This document shows, one piece after another, positions 36,474 through 45,654 of a stretch of DNA of 64,000 nt. Each line of letters starts with the position of its first letter. The stretch's first letter is position 1. The stretch spans positions 124,001 to 188,000 of the forward strand of contig JBGUBD010000002.1 of NCBI GenBank assembly GCA_041821185.1. The letters run 5' to 3'. The DNA is from Phycisphaerales bacterium AB-hyl4 (GTDB lineage: Bacteria; Planctomycetota; Phycisphaerae; Phycisphaerales; Phycisphaeraceae). The notes beneath the pieces were generated by a model. The model saw only the letters and a list, made by a program, of their open reading frames with translations. It was not told where the DNA came from and did not search any database. The position numbers were made by a program, and so were the translations under genes.

Positions 36474-36550
36474 CATTTAGCCGCGGGCCTTGGCCCGCGC
36501 GTTCAGCTCTATAGTTCCGAAGAGCGCGGTGCGAGCACCGCGGCTAAATG
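36474..36550. repeat. 77-bp element with 13-bp terminal inverted repeats (family B)
   Basis: CATTTAGCCGCGG (36474-36486) and CCGCGGCTAAATG (36538-36550) are perfect inverted ends. Inside, short hairpins can form, for example GGGCCTTGGCCC and GCGGTGCGAGCACCGC. It carries no coding capacity. A similar TTAGCC..GGCTAA-ended element is at 41183-41240. Confidence 0.7.
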
Positions 36551-36577
36551 TTGCCAGGGTGAAACCGCGTTGTTGAA

Positions 36578-37291
36578 TTAAGACAGGGCTTTCCGTTGCA
36601 CTTTCATGAGTTGCCGAATGCCCTTCGTCGCCGCGTCGAGCAGCTCGTCGAGTTGTTCGCGTGAGAAGACGCCCTGTTCGCCCGTGCCTTGCACTTCGAT
36701 GAATTGGCCCTGGTGGTTCATCGCGACGTTCATGTCGACCTCGGCCCGCACGTCCAGCGGGTAGTCAAGGTCGGTGTAGATTTGTCCGTCGACTACGCCG
36801 ACGCTCACGGCAGCGACCGGGCCCTTGATGGGGTTGCCCTTGATGAGCCCGGCTTTACGCGCTGCGGCGATGGCTTGCGAGAGGGCGACGAATGCCCCCG
36901 TAATGGAGGCGGTGCGTGTGCCGCCGTCGGCGAGCATGACGTCGCAGTCGCAGGTGATGGCGACGCCGGGCATCTTGTCGAGGTCGACGGCGGCGCGGAG
37001 CACGCGGCCGATGAGCCGTTGAATTTCCGTACCGCGACTGTCGGGCCCGCGCCGCTTCCGGTCGGGCGTCGAGCCGGGCATCATGTTGTACTCGGCGGTG
37101 ACCCAGCCACGCTTCGGCTCGCCGGTTTGCGGGTCGAGCAGCCAGCGCGGCACTTCGCTGGCAATGCTGGCGGTGCAGAGCACGTGGGTGTCGCCCTGAC
37201 GGATGATCACGCTGCCCGCCGCGGCGGTGCGATGAGGCTCGATGGTGGTGGGGCGAAGTTGATGACGCTTGCGAGGCTTGGCTTTCGACAT
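36578..37291 (-). CDS. rph: Ribonuclease PH
   Basis: RNase PH trims the 3' ends of tRNA precursors with phosphate. The 237-residue product has GSVIIRQGDTHVLCTASI, GWVTAEYNMMPGSTPDRKRR, GRSTEIQRLIGR-like RGTEIQRLIGRVLRAAVD, and CDVMLADGGTRTASITGAFVAL. The start at 37291 is where family homology begins; sequence further upstream is low-quality and overlaps a promoter region. No clear ribosome site precedes it. Confidence 0.95.
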   Translation of the reverse strand: MSKAKPRKRHQLRPTTIEPHRTAAAGSVIIRQGDTHVLCTASIASEVPRWLLDPQTGEPKRGWVTAEYNMMPGSTPDRKRRGPDSRGTEIQRLIGRVLRAAVDLDKMPGVAITCDCDVMLADGGTRTASITGAFVALSQAIAAARKAGLIKGNPIKGPVAAVSVGVVDGQIYTDLDYPLDVRAEVDMNVAMNHQGQFIEVQGTGEQGVFSREQLDELLDAATKGIRQLMKVQRKALS

Positions 37292-37466
37292 GCCGGGAGT
37301 GTTAGCAGAGCAGGCAGCCGACCGCAAATGAACACACCGTCGCCGCCGACGCACAGCCGGCAGGTTTGCTATAATCTTGCGTGTTAGTTGTTCCATCCCG
37401 ACAAAGCTCAACGTGGGGACAAACGCTCCCGTTGCGCGTTCACCCCGCATTAATCGGAGGTTTCTT

Positions 37467-38492
37467 ATGCCACTGATGTCCACCAAACCCATGTTCGATC
37501 TGGCCTATGAAGGCGGATTCGGCGTCGGGGCCTTCAACGTCAACAACATGGAGATCACGCAGGGCATCATCGAAGCCTGCGCTCAGGAAAAAAGCCCGCT
37601 GATCCTCCAGATTTCCAAGGGCGCGCGCAAGTACGCCAATATGCGCTACCTCAAGGCCATCATCGACGCCGCTGTCGAGGAATACCCTGAGCTGCCCATC
37701 GCGATCCACCTCGACCACGGCGACACCGTCGACCTGGTCAAGGAGTGCATCGGCGACGGCTTCACCAGCGTGATGATCGACGGCTCGCATCACTCGTTGG
37801 AAGAAAACATCAGCCTCACCGCCGAGGCGGTCAAGGTCGCTCACGCGGCGGGCGTGGTGGTCGAAGCCGAGCTTGGCATGCTCGGCGGCATTGAGGAAGA
37901 CGTCGTCGGCCTCGACGCCGCGGAATACGAAAAGAACATCGAAAAGTTCCTCACTGATCCCGAAGATGCCAAAGTGTTCTACGAAAAGACAGGCATCGAC
38001 AGCCTGGCCGTCGCCATCGGCACCAGCCACGGCGCGTACAAGTTCACGCACGAAGCCAAGCTCGCCTTCGACCGCATCGAGCAGATCATGAAGACCTGCC
38101 CGGGCCTGCCGCTGGTGATGCACGGCAGCTCGTCCGTGCCGAAGGAATTCATCGACCTGATCAACCAGTACGGCGGCAAGATGCCCAACGCCATGGGCGT
38201 GCCCGAAGATCAGATCGCCAACGCTGTCCGTCAGTACGGCGTGTGCAAGGTCAACATCGACACGGACCTTCGCCTGGCCCTGACGGCGAAAATCCGCGAA
38301 GTCTTCGCCAAGGACCCGGCCGAGTTCGACCCGCGCAAGTACCTTGCCCCCGGTCGTGACGCGATCACCGAGATGGTCAAGCGCAAGCTGCACATGCTCA
38401 ACAGTGCAGGCAAGGCCGAGCAGATCATCGCCCATTGGAAGAAGGAAGGCGAGCCGCTGCCGAACTACTACAAGCAGACCGCTGGCGTCTGA
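37467..38492 (+). CDS. fba: Class II fructose-bisphosphate aldolase
   Basis: This zinc-dependent aldolase cleaves fructose 1,6-bisphosphate or condenses the triose phosphates. The 341-residue product has HLDHGD at 81-86 (metal and catalytic residues), GGIEEDVVG, GTSHGAYKF and HGSSSVP, and a C-terminal IAHWKKEGEPLPNYY. The start at 37467 has GGAGG upstream. A strong hairpin follows the stop. Divergent from rph. Confidence 0.97.
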   Translation: MPLMSTKPMFDLAYEGGFGVGAFNVNNMEITQGIIEACAQEKSPLILQISKGARKYANMRYLKAIIDAAVEEYPELPIAIHLDHGDTVDLVKECIGDGFTSVMIDGSHHSLEENISLTAEAVKVAHAAGVVVEAELGMLGGIEEDVVGLDAAEYEKNIEKFLTDPEDAKVFYEKTGIDSLAVAIGTSHGAYKFTHEAKLAFDRIEQIMKTCPGLPLVMHGSSSVPKEFIDLINQYGGKMPNAMGVPEDQIANAVRQYGVCKVNIDTDLRLALTAKIREVFAKDPAEFDPRKYLAPGRDAITEMVKRKLHMLNSAGKAEQIIAHWKKEGEPLPNYYKQTAGV

Positions 38493-38516
38493 ACGACTTG
38501 ATTCACCTGCGAATCT

Positions 38517-38553
38517 AAAAAGCCCCGATGCCGCAAGGCGTCGGGGCTTTTTT
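38517..38553. terminator. Strong bidirectional terminator between fba and purM
   Basis: AAAAAGCCCCGATGCC (38517-38532) pairs with GGCGTCGGGGCTTTTTT (38537-38553) around GCAA, with A-run and T-run on both sides. It is the clearest factor-independent terminator in the window and can stop transcription from fba and from purM. Confidence 0.9.
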
Positions 38554-38598
38554 GTTGCGTTTCAGATGAAGCTGTTCGTGGCTTGGCCTCGTGGCGGT

Positions 38599-39693
38599 CT
38601 ACCGAAATTTTACTTCCCCACTGCCGGGCACGAGTTCGCCTAGGCGGTACACCGTCTCGCCCGCTTTCGCCAGCCGGTCGGCGATGGCCTCGGCGAAGTA
38701 GGGGCGGACGGTGAGGATGTAGCCGACGCCCATGTTGAACACGCGCAGCATCTCGTCCTCTTCGACGTTGCCACGCTGTTGAAGCAGCTTGAAGATCGGC
38801 GGCACATCCCACGACTTGCGGTCAATTACCGCGTCGAGTGTATCGCCCAAGGTACGTGGAATGTTGTCGACCATCCCGCCGCCGGTGATGTGGCTCATCG
38901 CGGAGACGACCTGCTTCACCGTGTAATGGCGCAGCGTCGACACGACCGACTTTGCGTAGATGCGTGTGGGCTCGAGCAGCACACGGCCGAGCGGTTCGTC
39001 CGTCTCCAACTCGTCATAGACTTTGTTCAAGTCGAGGCCAGCCTCTTTGATGACCGCGCGCACGAGGCTGTATCCGTTCGAGTGCACACCGCTGGACGCG
39101 AGGCCGAGGATGACGTCGCCCGGCTCGGTGCGTGAGCCATCGATCATGCGGTTCATCTCGCACACGCCCACAGCGAAGCCGGCGAGGTCGAAGTCGCCCT
39201 CGGCATAAACGTCGGGCATCTCCGCCGTCTCGCCGCCGAGCAGGGCACAGCCCGCCAATTCGCAGCCGTCGGCAACGCCTTTGACGATCGCCGCCGCGAG
39301 TTCAGGCGTGAGCTTGTGGATGCCGATGTAATCGAGGAAGAACAGCGGCTCGGCACCCTGGACGATGAGGTCGTTGACGTTCATCGCGACCAGGTCCTGG
39401 CCGACCGTGTCGTGGATGTTCATCTGCGCGGCGAGTTTGACCTTCGTACCCACGCCGTCGGTGCAGGAGACGAGGACGGGGTCGCGATAGTTGCGTTGGA
39501 ACAGGCGTTCGTTGAAGTCGAGCCGGAAGCAGCCGGCGAAGGCGCCGTGCTTGCCGAGGACGCGCGGGCCGTAGGTCCGGCGCATGTGGTGCTCGATGAG
39601 GTTGACCATACGGTCGCCAGCGTCGATATCGACACCAGCGCCGGCGTAGGTCATGGGTTTGGCAGGGGGGCGTGAGTCGGCCATAGGGTGCAT
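38599..39693 (-). CDS. purM: Phosphoribosylformylglycinamidine cyclo-ligase (AIR synthetase)
   Basis: PurM makes 5-aminoimidazole ribotide with ATP in purine synthesis. The 364-residue protein has the start of homology near YAGAGVDIDAGDRMV, then VSCTDGVGTKVKLA, QDLVAMNVNDLIVQGAEPLFFLDYI, GGETAEMPDVY and SSGVHSNGYSLVR, and HITGGGMVDNIPR near the end. Two ATGs (39693, 39684) are possible. No other pur gene adjoins it. Confidence 0.95.
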   Translation of the reverse strand: MHPMADSRPPAKPMTYAGAGVDIDAGDRMVNLIEHHMRRTYGPRVLGKHGAFAGCFRLDFNERLFQRNYRDPVLVSCTDGVGTKVKLAAQMNIHDTVGQDLVAMNVNDLIVQGAEPLFFLDYIGIHKLTPELAAAIVKGVADGCELAGCALLGGETAEMPDVYAEGDFDLAGFAVGVCEMNRMIDGSRTEPGDVILGLASSGVHSNGYSLVRAVIKEAGLDLNKVYDELETDEPLGRVLLEPTRIYAKSVVSTLRHYTVKQVVSAMSHITGGGMVDNIPRTLGDTLDAVIDRKSWDVPPIFKLLQQRGNVEEDEMLRVFNMGVGYILTVRPYFAEAIADRLAKAGETVYRLGELVPGSGEVKFR

Positions 39694-39797
39694 AGTTTAG
39701 CGAAACGAGCGGGTCGGCGTTGGCCGGTTCAGGGGCGCGCTGGTATCCTGCCGGGCTCGCATCGAAGCAGCAGGGCGACCCGCGGAAGGAGCACGGT

Positions 39798-41114
39798 TTG
39801 GCGGCGAAACCAATTGGTATCGGCATGATCGGTTGCGGCACGGTCGGCGGCGGCGTGGCGACGTTATTGCGCGAGCAGGCGGCGTTATATGAGCAGCGAA
39901 TCGGTCGGCCGATCGAGCTTCGGCGCGTGCTGGTGCGCGATGTCGAAAAAGCCTGCCGCGGCGGCGAGGTGGGCCGCTCGCTGGTGACGGCCGATGCGGA
40001 GGCGTTTTTCGACACGCCGGACGTGAGCGTGGTTGTCGAAGTCGCCGGCGGCAGGGGCGTGGTCAGCGACTACGTCCGCCGATCGCTCAAGGCGGGCAAA
40101 CACGTGGTGACTGCGAACAAGGCGCTGCTCGCTGCCGAGGGGGCGGAACTGTTCGACCTTGCCCGGCGACATCACGCAGCGATAGCGTTTGAAGCCTCAT
40201 GTGCCGGCGGCATTCCGTGCATTACCGCACTGAAGTTCGGCCTGATGGCCAACCGCATCGACGGGCTGTACGGCATTCTCAACGGCACGTGCAACTTTAT
40301 CCTCACCGCCATGAGCCAGGCCGGCCGCGCGTATGACGATGTGCTCAACGAAGCGCAGGAAAAAGGCTATGCCGAGGCCGACCCGACGTTGGATGTCTCC
40401 GGGAAGGACGCGGCGCAGAAGTTGGCGATTCTTGCGTCGCTGGCGTTTGGCGTGGCCGTGCCGGAAGACGCGGTGGGTTGCATTGGCATCGATAACCTCG
40501 ACCTGGCGGACATCCGCTTCGGCGCGGAGTTGGGGTATGACATGAAGCTGCTCGCCATTGCCGAGCGCAAGCCCGGCGAGTCGGCGGTAAGCGTCGGCGT
40601 GCAGCCTTGCTTCATCCACAAACACGAATTGCTGGCCAAGGTCGAAGGTGCGTTCAACGCGCTAAGCGTGTTCGGCCACGCGGTGGGGCATACGCTTTAC
40701 TACGGCCCCGGGGCCGGCCGTATGCCCACTGCCAGCGCGGTGGTCAGCGACGTGCTCAACGTCGCCGCCGGCTGGTACCCGTGTGCCTTCGCTGACATGC
40801 ACCTCACGCCTGATCGCAATGCCGCTGCCGATTTAGTGCCATCTGACGATCGGGTCAGCCGATACTACCTGCGCATCAACGCACTGGATATGCCGGGCAC
40901 GATGGCAAAGGTAACCTCGACGCTGGGCGAGCTGAACATCAGCCTCTCGGCGGTGCTGCAACATGAAAGCGCGGTCGGCGAGTTTGTTCCCGTGGTGGTC
41001 CTCACGCATGACGCGAAGCAGGGCGACCTGTTCGAAGCGGTCAAGCGCATCAAGGCACTCGACGCCATCGCGGACGAGCCCGTGGTGATTCGCATCGTCG
41101 ATATGCCTGCGTAA
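39798..41114 (+). CDS. hom: Homoserine dehydrogenase with ACT domain
   Basis: Hom reduces aspartate semialdehyde to homoserine on the way to threonine and methionine. The 438-residue product has IGIGMIGCGTVGGGV at the N-terminus, VVTANKALLA, EASCAGGIPCITALKF, GKDAAQKLAILASLAF and, in the last 80 residues, an ACT regulatory domain (YYLRINALDMPGTMAKVTS) that usually senses threonine. It uses a TTG start at 39798, with GGAAGGAG just upstream; earlier in-frame codons lack a ribosome site. Confidence 0.95.
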   Translation: MAAKPIGIGMIGCGTVGGGVATLLREQAALYEQRIGRPIELRRVLVRDVEKACRGGEVGRSLVTADAEAFFDTPDVSVVVEVAGGRGVVSDYVRRSLKAGKHVVTANKALLAAEGAELFDLARRHHAAIAFEASCAGGIPCITALKFGLMANRIDGLYGILNGTCNFILTAMSQAGRAYDDVLNEAQEKGYAEADPTLDVSGKDAAQKLAILASLAFGVAVPEDAVGCIGIDNLDLADIRFGAELGYDMKLLAIAERKPGESAVSVGVQPCFIHKHELLAKVEGAFNALSVFGHAVGHTLYYGPGAGRMPTASAVVSDVLNVAAGWYPCAFADMHLTPDRNAAADLVPSDDRVSRYYLRINALDMPGTMAKVTSTLGELNISLSAVLQHESAVGEFVPVVVLTHDAKQGDLFEAVKRIKALDAIADEPVVIRIVDMPA

Positions 41115-41182
41115 GTTGTTCAGTCGAGGCCGCGGCTGGAGCACGCTTAATCCCAATGTAGCGGCCGACTCAAGCTCCATGT

Positions 41183-41240
41183 TTAGCCCCCGCGGCCACG
41201 CGGGGGCGCTTCCGGGGGCCGCCGTAGGCAGCGGGGCTAA
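41183..41240. repeat. 58-bp inverted-repeat element (family B, copy 2)
   Basis: Ends TTAGCCCC and GGGGCTAA are inverted, and the interior holds the hairpin CCCCCGCGGCCACGCGGGGG. It lies between the convergent hom and smc genes. The TTAGCC..GGCTAA ends resemble the 36474-36550 element, but the interiors differ. Confidence 0.6.
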
Positions 41241-41291
41241 TCGCTACTTTTAGGTTGAACTCACGGCCAAATGGCCCGTTGTGAAACCGGC

Positions 41292-44200
41292 TCAATTCTG
41301 ATGTACATCGCCGTTGCCGTTGACGCTCGCCGGTTCGCGACCTTCGAGCATCGCCGCGAGTCGCTGCCGCATGCTTGATGATCCGCTGGGGCGATCGTCG
41401 GCGGAGGCCTGCGTATCTGCCTCGGCTTCGGTAGCGATTTCGGCCGTGGCTTGTGGTTCGGCAGTATCGCCGTTCGCGTGATCTTCGGGATGACCGTTGC
41501 CGTTACCATTGCCATTGTCATTGCCGTTGTCTGACATGACGGCGGGCGTTTCTTCTGCGGGTTCGTCGCGGGCCTCCTCGGCTTCGATGGCTTCCTGCGC
41601 GATGCGGCCGTCGCTGCCGACCTGGTCGAATCGCACCGCAACACGTTTGGACACGCCGCGCTCCTGCATCGTCACGCCATAGAGCGTATCGCAGGCCTGC
41701 ATGGTGCGCTTGTGGTGCGTGATGATGATGAAATGCGAATGGTCGAGGAAACTCTTGACCACCTGCGTGAATCGCTCGACATTCGCCTCGTCCAGCGCGG
41801 CGTCGACTTCGTCGAGAATCGCGTAAGGCGACGGCCGCGTCTTGAAGATCGCCATGAGCATCGCCACGGCGGTCATCGTTTTTTCGCCGCCGGAAAGCTG
41901 GCTGATCGCGCAAGGCTCTTTGCCGGGCGGCTTGGCCATGATCTCAATGCCGCTTTCCAGCACGTCCACGTTGCCTGCCTCGTCCGGCTTGAGGAACAGG
42001 TCGGCCTTGCCGCCGCCGAAGAGCTTCCGGAACAGGCCCTGCGGCCCGGCGAAGTTCTCGCGGATCTCGTTGAACGTTACTTCAAACCGCTTACGCGAAT
42101 CGTCGTTGATCTTGCGGATCAGGTTCTCGAGCTGCTGCCGAGCGTCTTCGATGTCCTGTACCTGGTCGGCCAGCTCATCATGCTTGCCTTCGAGCTCGTC
42201 CTGCTCCTGAATCGCGTCAACGTTGACACTGCCAAGGCGTGTGATTTTCTGACGCAGCTCGGTCATCTCGGTTTCGACCGATTTCCAGTCGATCTCGAAC
42301 GGGTCGGCGGTTTGTGCGTCGGCGACTTTCGATTCGGCATCCCCAGCGTTGGCATCAGTCGACTCCTCATCGGATTCGAAGTCGCCATCTTCAGCGTCGC
42401 TCGTTGACGCAAGCTCGGCCGACGGCTCCGCCTCCGACGATGCCTCGGCTTGTTGTGATTCGATCGCCTCGCGATAGGCCTCCGCGACGTCCATATCGAG
42501 CTGCTGATGCGCTCGCTCGCGCACAGCCTCGATCTTCACCTCGATCTCGCGCTGGCGCACTTGCATGCGATGCAGCGATGCCTCGGCCTTCTCGAGTTCG
42601 CCACGTTGCTGCTTCGCCTTTTCGCGCAAGCCGCGCATCGACTCGTTCGCCTGATCGAGCTTGCGCTGCACCAGTTCGCAGTGCGTGGTCAGCTCCTGCA
42701 ATTCGGCGTCGGCGGTTTCGGCTTGTTGCTTCGCCTCGGCTTCGGCTTTCTCCAACTCGGCGATACGGCCGTTGGCGCCCGCGAGTTGGTCTTCAATGAC
42801 CTTGTGCTGACGCTGCACGTCCGCGGAGGCGATCTCGGCCTGTCGCACCTGCCGTTGAGCGCCGCTGAGCTGCTCCGACAGTTTGCTCGATTCGACGCGC
42901 ACCGCTGTCACCGCTTCGCGGGCCTGCTCGACTTCGCTGTTGAGCGAGCCGATCTGCTGCTCCAGCGCCGCCACCCGCTCTTGCCGGGCGGCGGAGTCCT
43001 GTTCAAGCTGCTCGGCTTCATTGCGATGCGTCTTGCGCTTCTCGTTCGTATCGCGCAGTTGATCGTGAATCTGCTCTGTCTCGGCGGCGATGACTGGCTG
43101 TTCCTTCTCCAGCGAGGCGATCTGCGAACGCAGATTCTCCAGTCGACTGTTCAACTCCACACGTACCGAGTTAGTCTCGTAGATCGACTTTCGCAGATCG
43201 TCCGCCACCTTCGCCACATGCGCCGCGTGGTCCGACAGCTCGGCCAAATGCTGCTGATCGCGATTGATTGTCTCATCCAGCTCGGCGATCTGACTTTGCA
43301 ACGCGGCGAGTTCACTTCGTCGACTGATCAGGCCGCCCGCCGCCTGGTTCACCGGCCCGGCATACACGCGGCCGTCGGCGTCGAGCAACTCACCCGATTC
43401 GGTCACGAAGCGATAGCCCGCCGGCAGCGTCGAGCGCAGCAGCATCGCCGACTCGAGATCGCGCACCCACAGCGTTCGGCCGAGCACGCGCCACACGATC
43501 GGCCCCAGCCAGTCAGGGTACGTCACGAGATCGATCAACGGCCGACGGGCCGGCAACGATTCGTTCCCATCAAGCGATGACAGCGGCGGCAATGGCGGTT
43601 GGTCGATCGCCAAAAAGCTCACGCGCCCCGCAAGCGACTCGATCGCCGACCGTCCGCCGTTCGTCGAGCACACCTCGGCGAGGCGATTCACGACGAGCGC
43701 CTGCTGGTAATCGCCCAGCGCTGTCTCAATCAACTGGGCGTGTTCGACATCGGTTTCGATCAGCTCGGCGAGCAGGCCTTGCACGAAGCCGAACGTATCT
43801 TCGCCTTCGCTGCGGGCGAGCACCGCCTTGACCGGATCGCTCAGGCCTTCCTGTTTGTCCTGCATCTCCTGCAGCAGGTTTCGCCGTGAGTCGAGGGCGG
43901 ATCGTCGCTCTTTCGCTTCGGCGAGTCGCTTGGCAAGCTCACGCTGCTGCGTGTCGAATTGCTGGCCGAGCTCGCTTTGCTTCTCAAGCTGCGCCTTTTC
44001 CTGCTCCAGCAGCTTCTCCGCCTCGGCGAGCTTTTCCTCCGCCTCGTCGCGGCTGGTCAGATACCGCTCCAACTGCTCGCCGATCGACTCGGCTCGCTGA
44101 TCGAGCTTTTCACGCGTCGCGAGCAGGTTCTTCTCGAACGTGTCGAGGCTGTTGATCTGATTGTGAAGCTGAGCGGTGCGACGCATCAGGTCGGTGATGC

Positions 44201-45440
44201 CGTTCTTGTCATCGTCGAGCGAAGATCGCTTCTCGTTCAGGTCGTGTTGCAGTTCGCGATACTTCTGCTGGGCCGCTTCGAGCCTGGCGGCCCCTTCCTG
44301 TTGCTCGTTGGTCAGGCGTTCGACGTCCTGCTGATGTTCAGCGAGCTCTTTGGTGAGCTGCTCGCGACGCTGGGCGAGTTCTTCAAGCCGACGGCTGTCA
44401 CGTTCGATGTGCTGGCGGACCTCGGTCAGCGATGTGCGAGCGAACTGCTCACGCTGCTGGGCTTTTTCCTTGGCGGACTGCTGCTGAAGGCGATCGTGCT
44501 CAAGCTGCTTCTGCCGATTGGCGATCGCCTGCCGTTCCACGTCGCCGTCGTTGAACGCCTGTTCGTGTTCGCTGAGCAGGCGAGCGGCCCGGCTGCGGTC
44601 GGCCTCGGCCTGCTCAAGCTGCTCGGTCAACTCACCAAGCTGACTTTGCAGCTTGTGATACTCCGCGAGGCTGTGTTGAAGCTGCAACTCGCGCAGGCGG
44701 GTGGTGTATTCCTGGTAGCTGCGGGCGCGAGCGGCCTGCATCTTCACACTGCGCAGACGCTTCTCGTTGTCTTCGAGCCGTTGACGCACGAGGGCGAGGT
44801 TCTGTTCCGTGCGGTCGAGCTTGCGGATGGCCTCTTTCTTTCGGGCCTTGAATCGGCTGATGCCGGCCGCCTCTTCGAAGATGCTCCGCCGTTCGTCGGC
44901 GTTGGCTTGCAGCAGTACGTCGACGCGGCCCTGCTCGATCACGGAGTAGGCGTCGGTGCCGATGCCTGTGTCCATGAACAGCTCTTTGATGTCGCGCAGG
45001 CGAGCTCGCTTGCCGTTGATCAGGTATTCGCTCGTGCCATCGCGATAGAGCTGGCGGGTGACATCGACCAGGTCGACGTCGACGGGAAGGATGCGTCGGC
45101 CTTCGGATTCGGTTGATGAGGTGGAATGATCCGGCCCTTCGTCGTGTTGCTGCCCAGCGGTCGGCTTGGGGGCGACAATGGGGTTGTCGAAGGTGAGGGT
45201 GACGCTTGCCAGGCCGCTGGGCTTGCGGGTGGACGAGCCGTTGAAGATGACGTCCATCATCGCGCCGCCGCGGAGGCTCTTGGCGGACTGCTCGCCGAGG
45301 ACCCACTTGATGGCATCGACGACGTTGGACTTGCCGCAGCCGTTGGGCCCGACGATGCCGACGAGCGGCTGGTCGAATCGGATGACGGTCTTGTCCGCGA
45401 AGGACTTGAAACCGGCGAGTGTGAGCTTGGCCAGACGCAT
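41292..45440 (-). CDS. smc: Chromosome segregation protein SMC
   Basis: SMC is the ATPase core of bacterial condensin. The 1,382-residue product is about 200 longer than usual. The N-terminal head has [20 protein letters not shown] at 31-50. Long coiled coils flank a hinge around 540-690. The C-terminal head has the signature [13 protein letters not shown] near 1180-1195 and Walker [11 protein letters not shown] near 1205-1215. The extra length is an acidic Ala/Glu/Ser/Asp-rich insertion at about 995-1047 in the coil before the head and a C-terminal tail with Asn-Gly repeats (near 1300-1317). GGAGG precedes the start, with a longish spacing. ScpA/ScpB are not in the window. Confidence 0.95.
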   Translation of the reverse strand: MRLAKLTLAGFKSFADKTVIRFDQPLVGIVGPNGCGKSNVVDAIKWVLGEQSAKSLRGGAMMDVIFNGSSTRKPSGLASVTLTFDNPIVAPKPTAGQQHDEGPDHSTSSTESEGRRILPVDVDLVDVTRQLYRDGTSEYLINGKRARLRDIKELFMDTGIGTDAYSVIEQGRVDVLLQANADERRSIFEEAAGISRFKARKKEAIRKLDRTEQNLALVRQRLEDNEKRLRSVKMQAARARSYQEYTTRLRELQLQHSLAEYHKLQSQLGELTEQLEQAEADRSRAARLLSEHEQAFNDGDVERQAIANRQKQLEHDRLQQQSAKEKAQQREQFARTSLTEVRQHIERDSRRLEELAQRREQLTKELAEHQQDVERLTNEQQEGAARLEAAQQKYRELQHDLNEKRSSLDDDKNGITDLMRRTAQLHNQINSLDTFEKNLLATREKLDQRAESIGEQLERYLTSRDEAEEKLAEAEKLLEQEKAQLEKQSELGQQFDTQQRELAKRLAEAKERRSALDSRRNLLQEMQDKQEGLSDPVKAVLARSEGEDTFGFVQGLLAELIETDVEHAQLIETALGDYQQALVVNRLAEVCSTNGGRSAIESLAGRVSFLAIDQPPLPPLSSLDGNESLPARRPLIDLVTYPDWLGPIVWRVLGRTLWVRDLESAMLLRSTLPAGYRFVTESGELLDADGRVYAGPVNQAAGGLISRRSELAALQSQIAELDETINRDQQHLAELSDHAAHVAKVADDLRKSIYETNSVRVELNSRLENLRSQIASLEKEQPVIAAETEQIHDQLRDTNEKRKTHRNEAEQLEQDSAARQERVAALEQQIGSLNSEVEQAREAVTAVRVESSKLSEQLSGAQRQVRQAEIASADVQRQHKVIEDQLAGANGRIAELEKAEAEAKQQAETADAELQELTTHCELVQRKLDQANESMRGLREKAKQQRGELEKAEASLHRMQVRQREIEVKIEAVRERAHQQLDMDVAEAYREAIESQQAEASSEAEPSAELASTSDAEDGDFESDEESTDANAGDAESKVADAQTADPFEIDWKSVETEMTELRQKITRLGSVNVDAIQEQDELEGKHDELADQVQDIEDARQQLENLIRKINDDSRKRFEVTFNEIRENFAGPQGLFRKLFGGGKADLFLKPDEAGNVDVLESGIEIMAKPPGKEPCAISQLSGGEKTMTAVAMLMAIFKTRPSPYAILDEVDAALDEANVERFTQVVKSFLDHSHFIIITHHKRTMQACDTLYGVTMQERGVSKRVAVRFDQVGSDGRIAQEAIEAEEARDEPAEETPAVMSDNGNDNGNGNGNGHPEDHANGDTAEPQATAEIATEAEADTQASADDRPSGSSSMRQRLAAMLEGREPASVNGNGDVHQN

Positions 45441-45654
45441 GTGTATTCGACCTCCGTGTCGTATTGCCGGACGACGGGGCCGGTCTCCACCGGCATGGCG
45501 CTCCCATCATCCCCCTCAAAAGTTATCGGTCAGTATTGCTTGAATCATCCAATTGCCAGCGCCCTGCCGCGGGGGGCGGTGAGACGGGCGAAGGCGGCCA
45601 TGGTGGTGGCGAGTCGTATGTCCCCTCAGCGAATCAGGTTGGCCGACGATGATA

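Noticed and set aside
41490..41545. Short-period repeat coding Asn-Gly, considered as a CRISPR or satellite
   Set aside because: Units are 6 bases with no spacers and lie inside the smc coding sequence.
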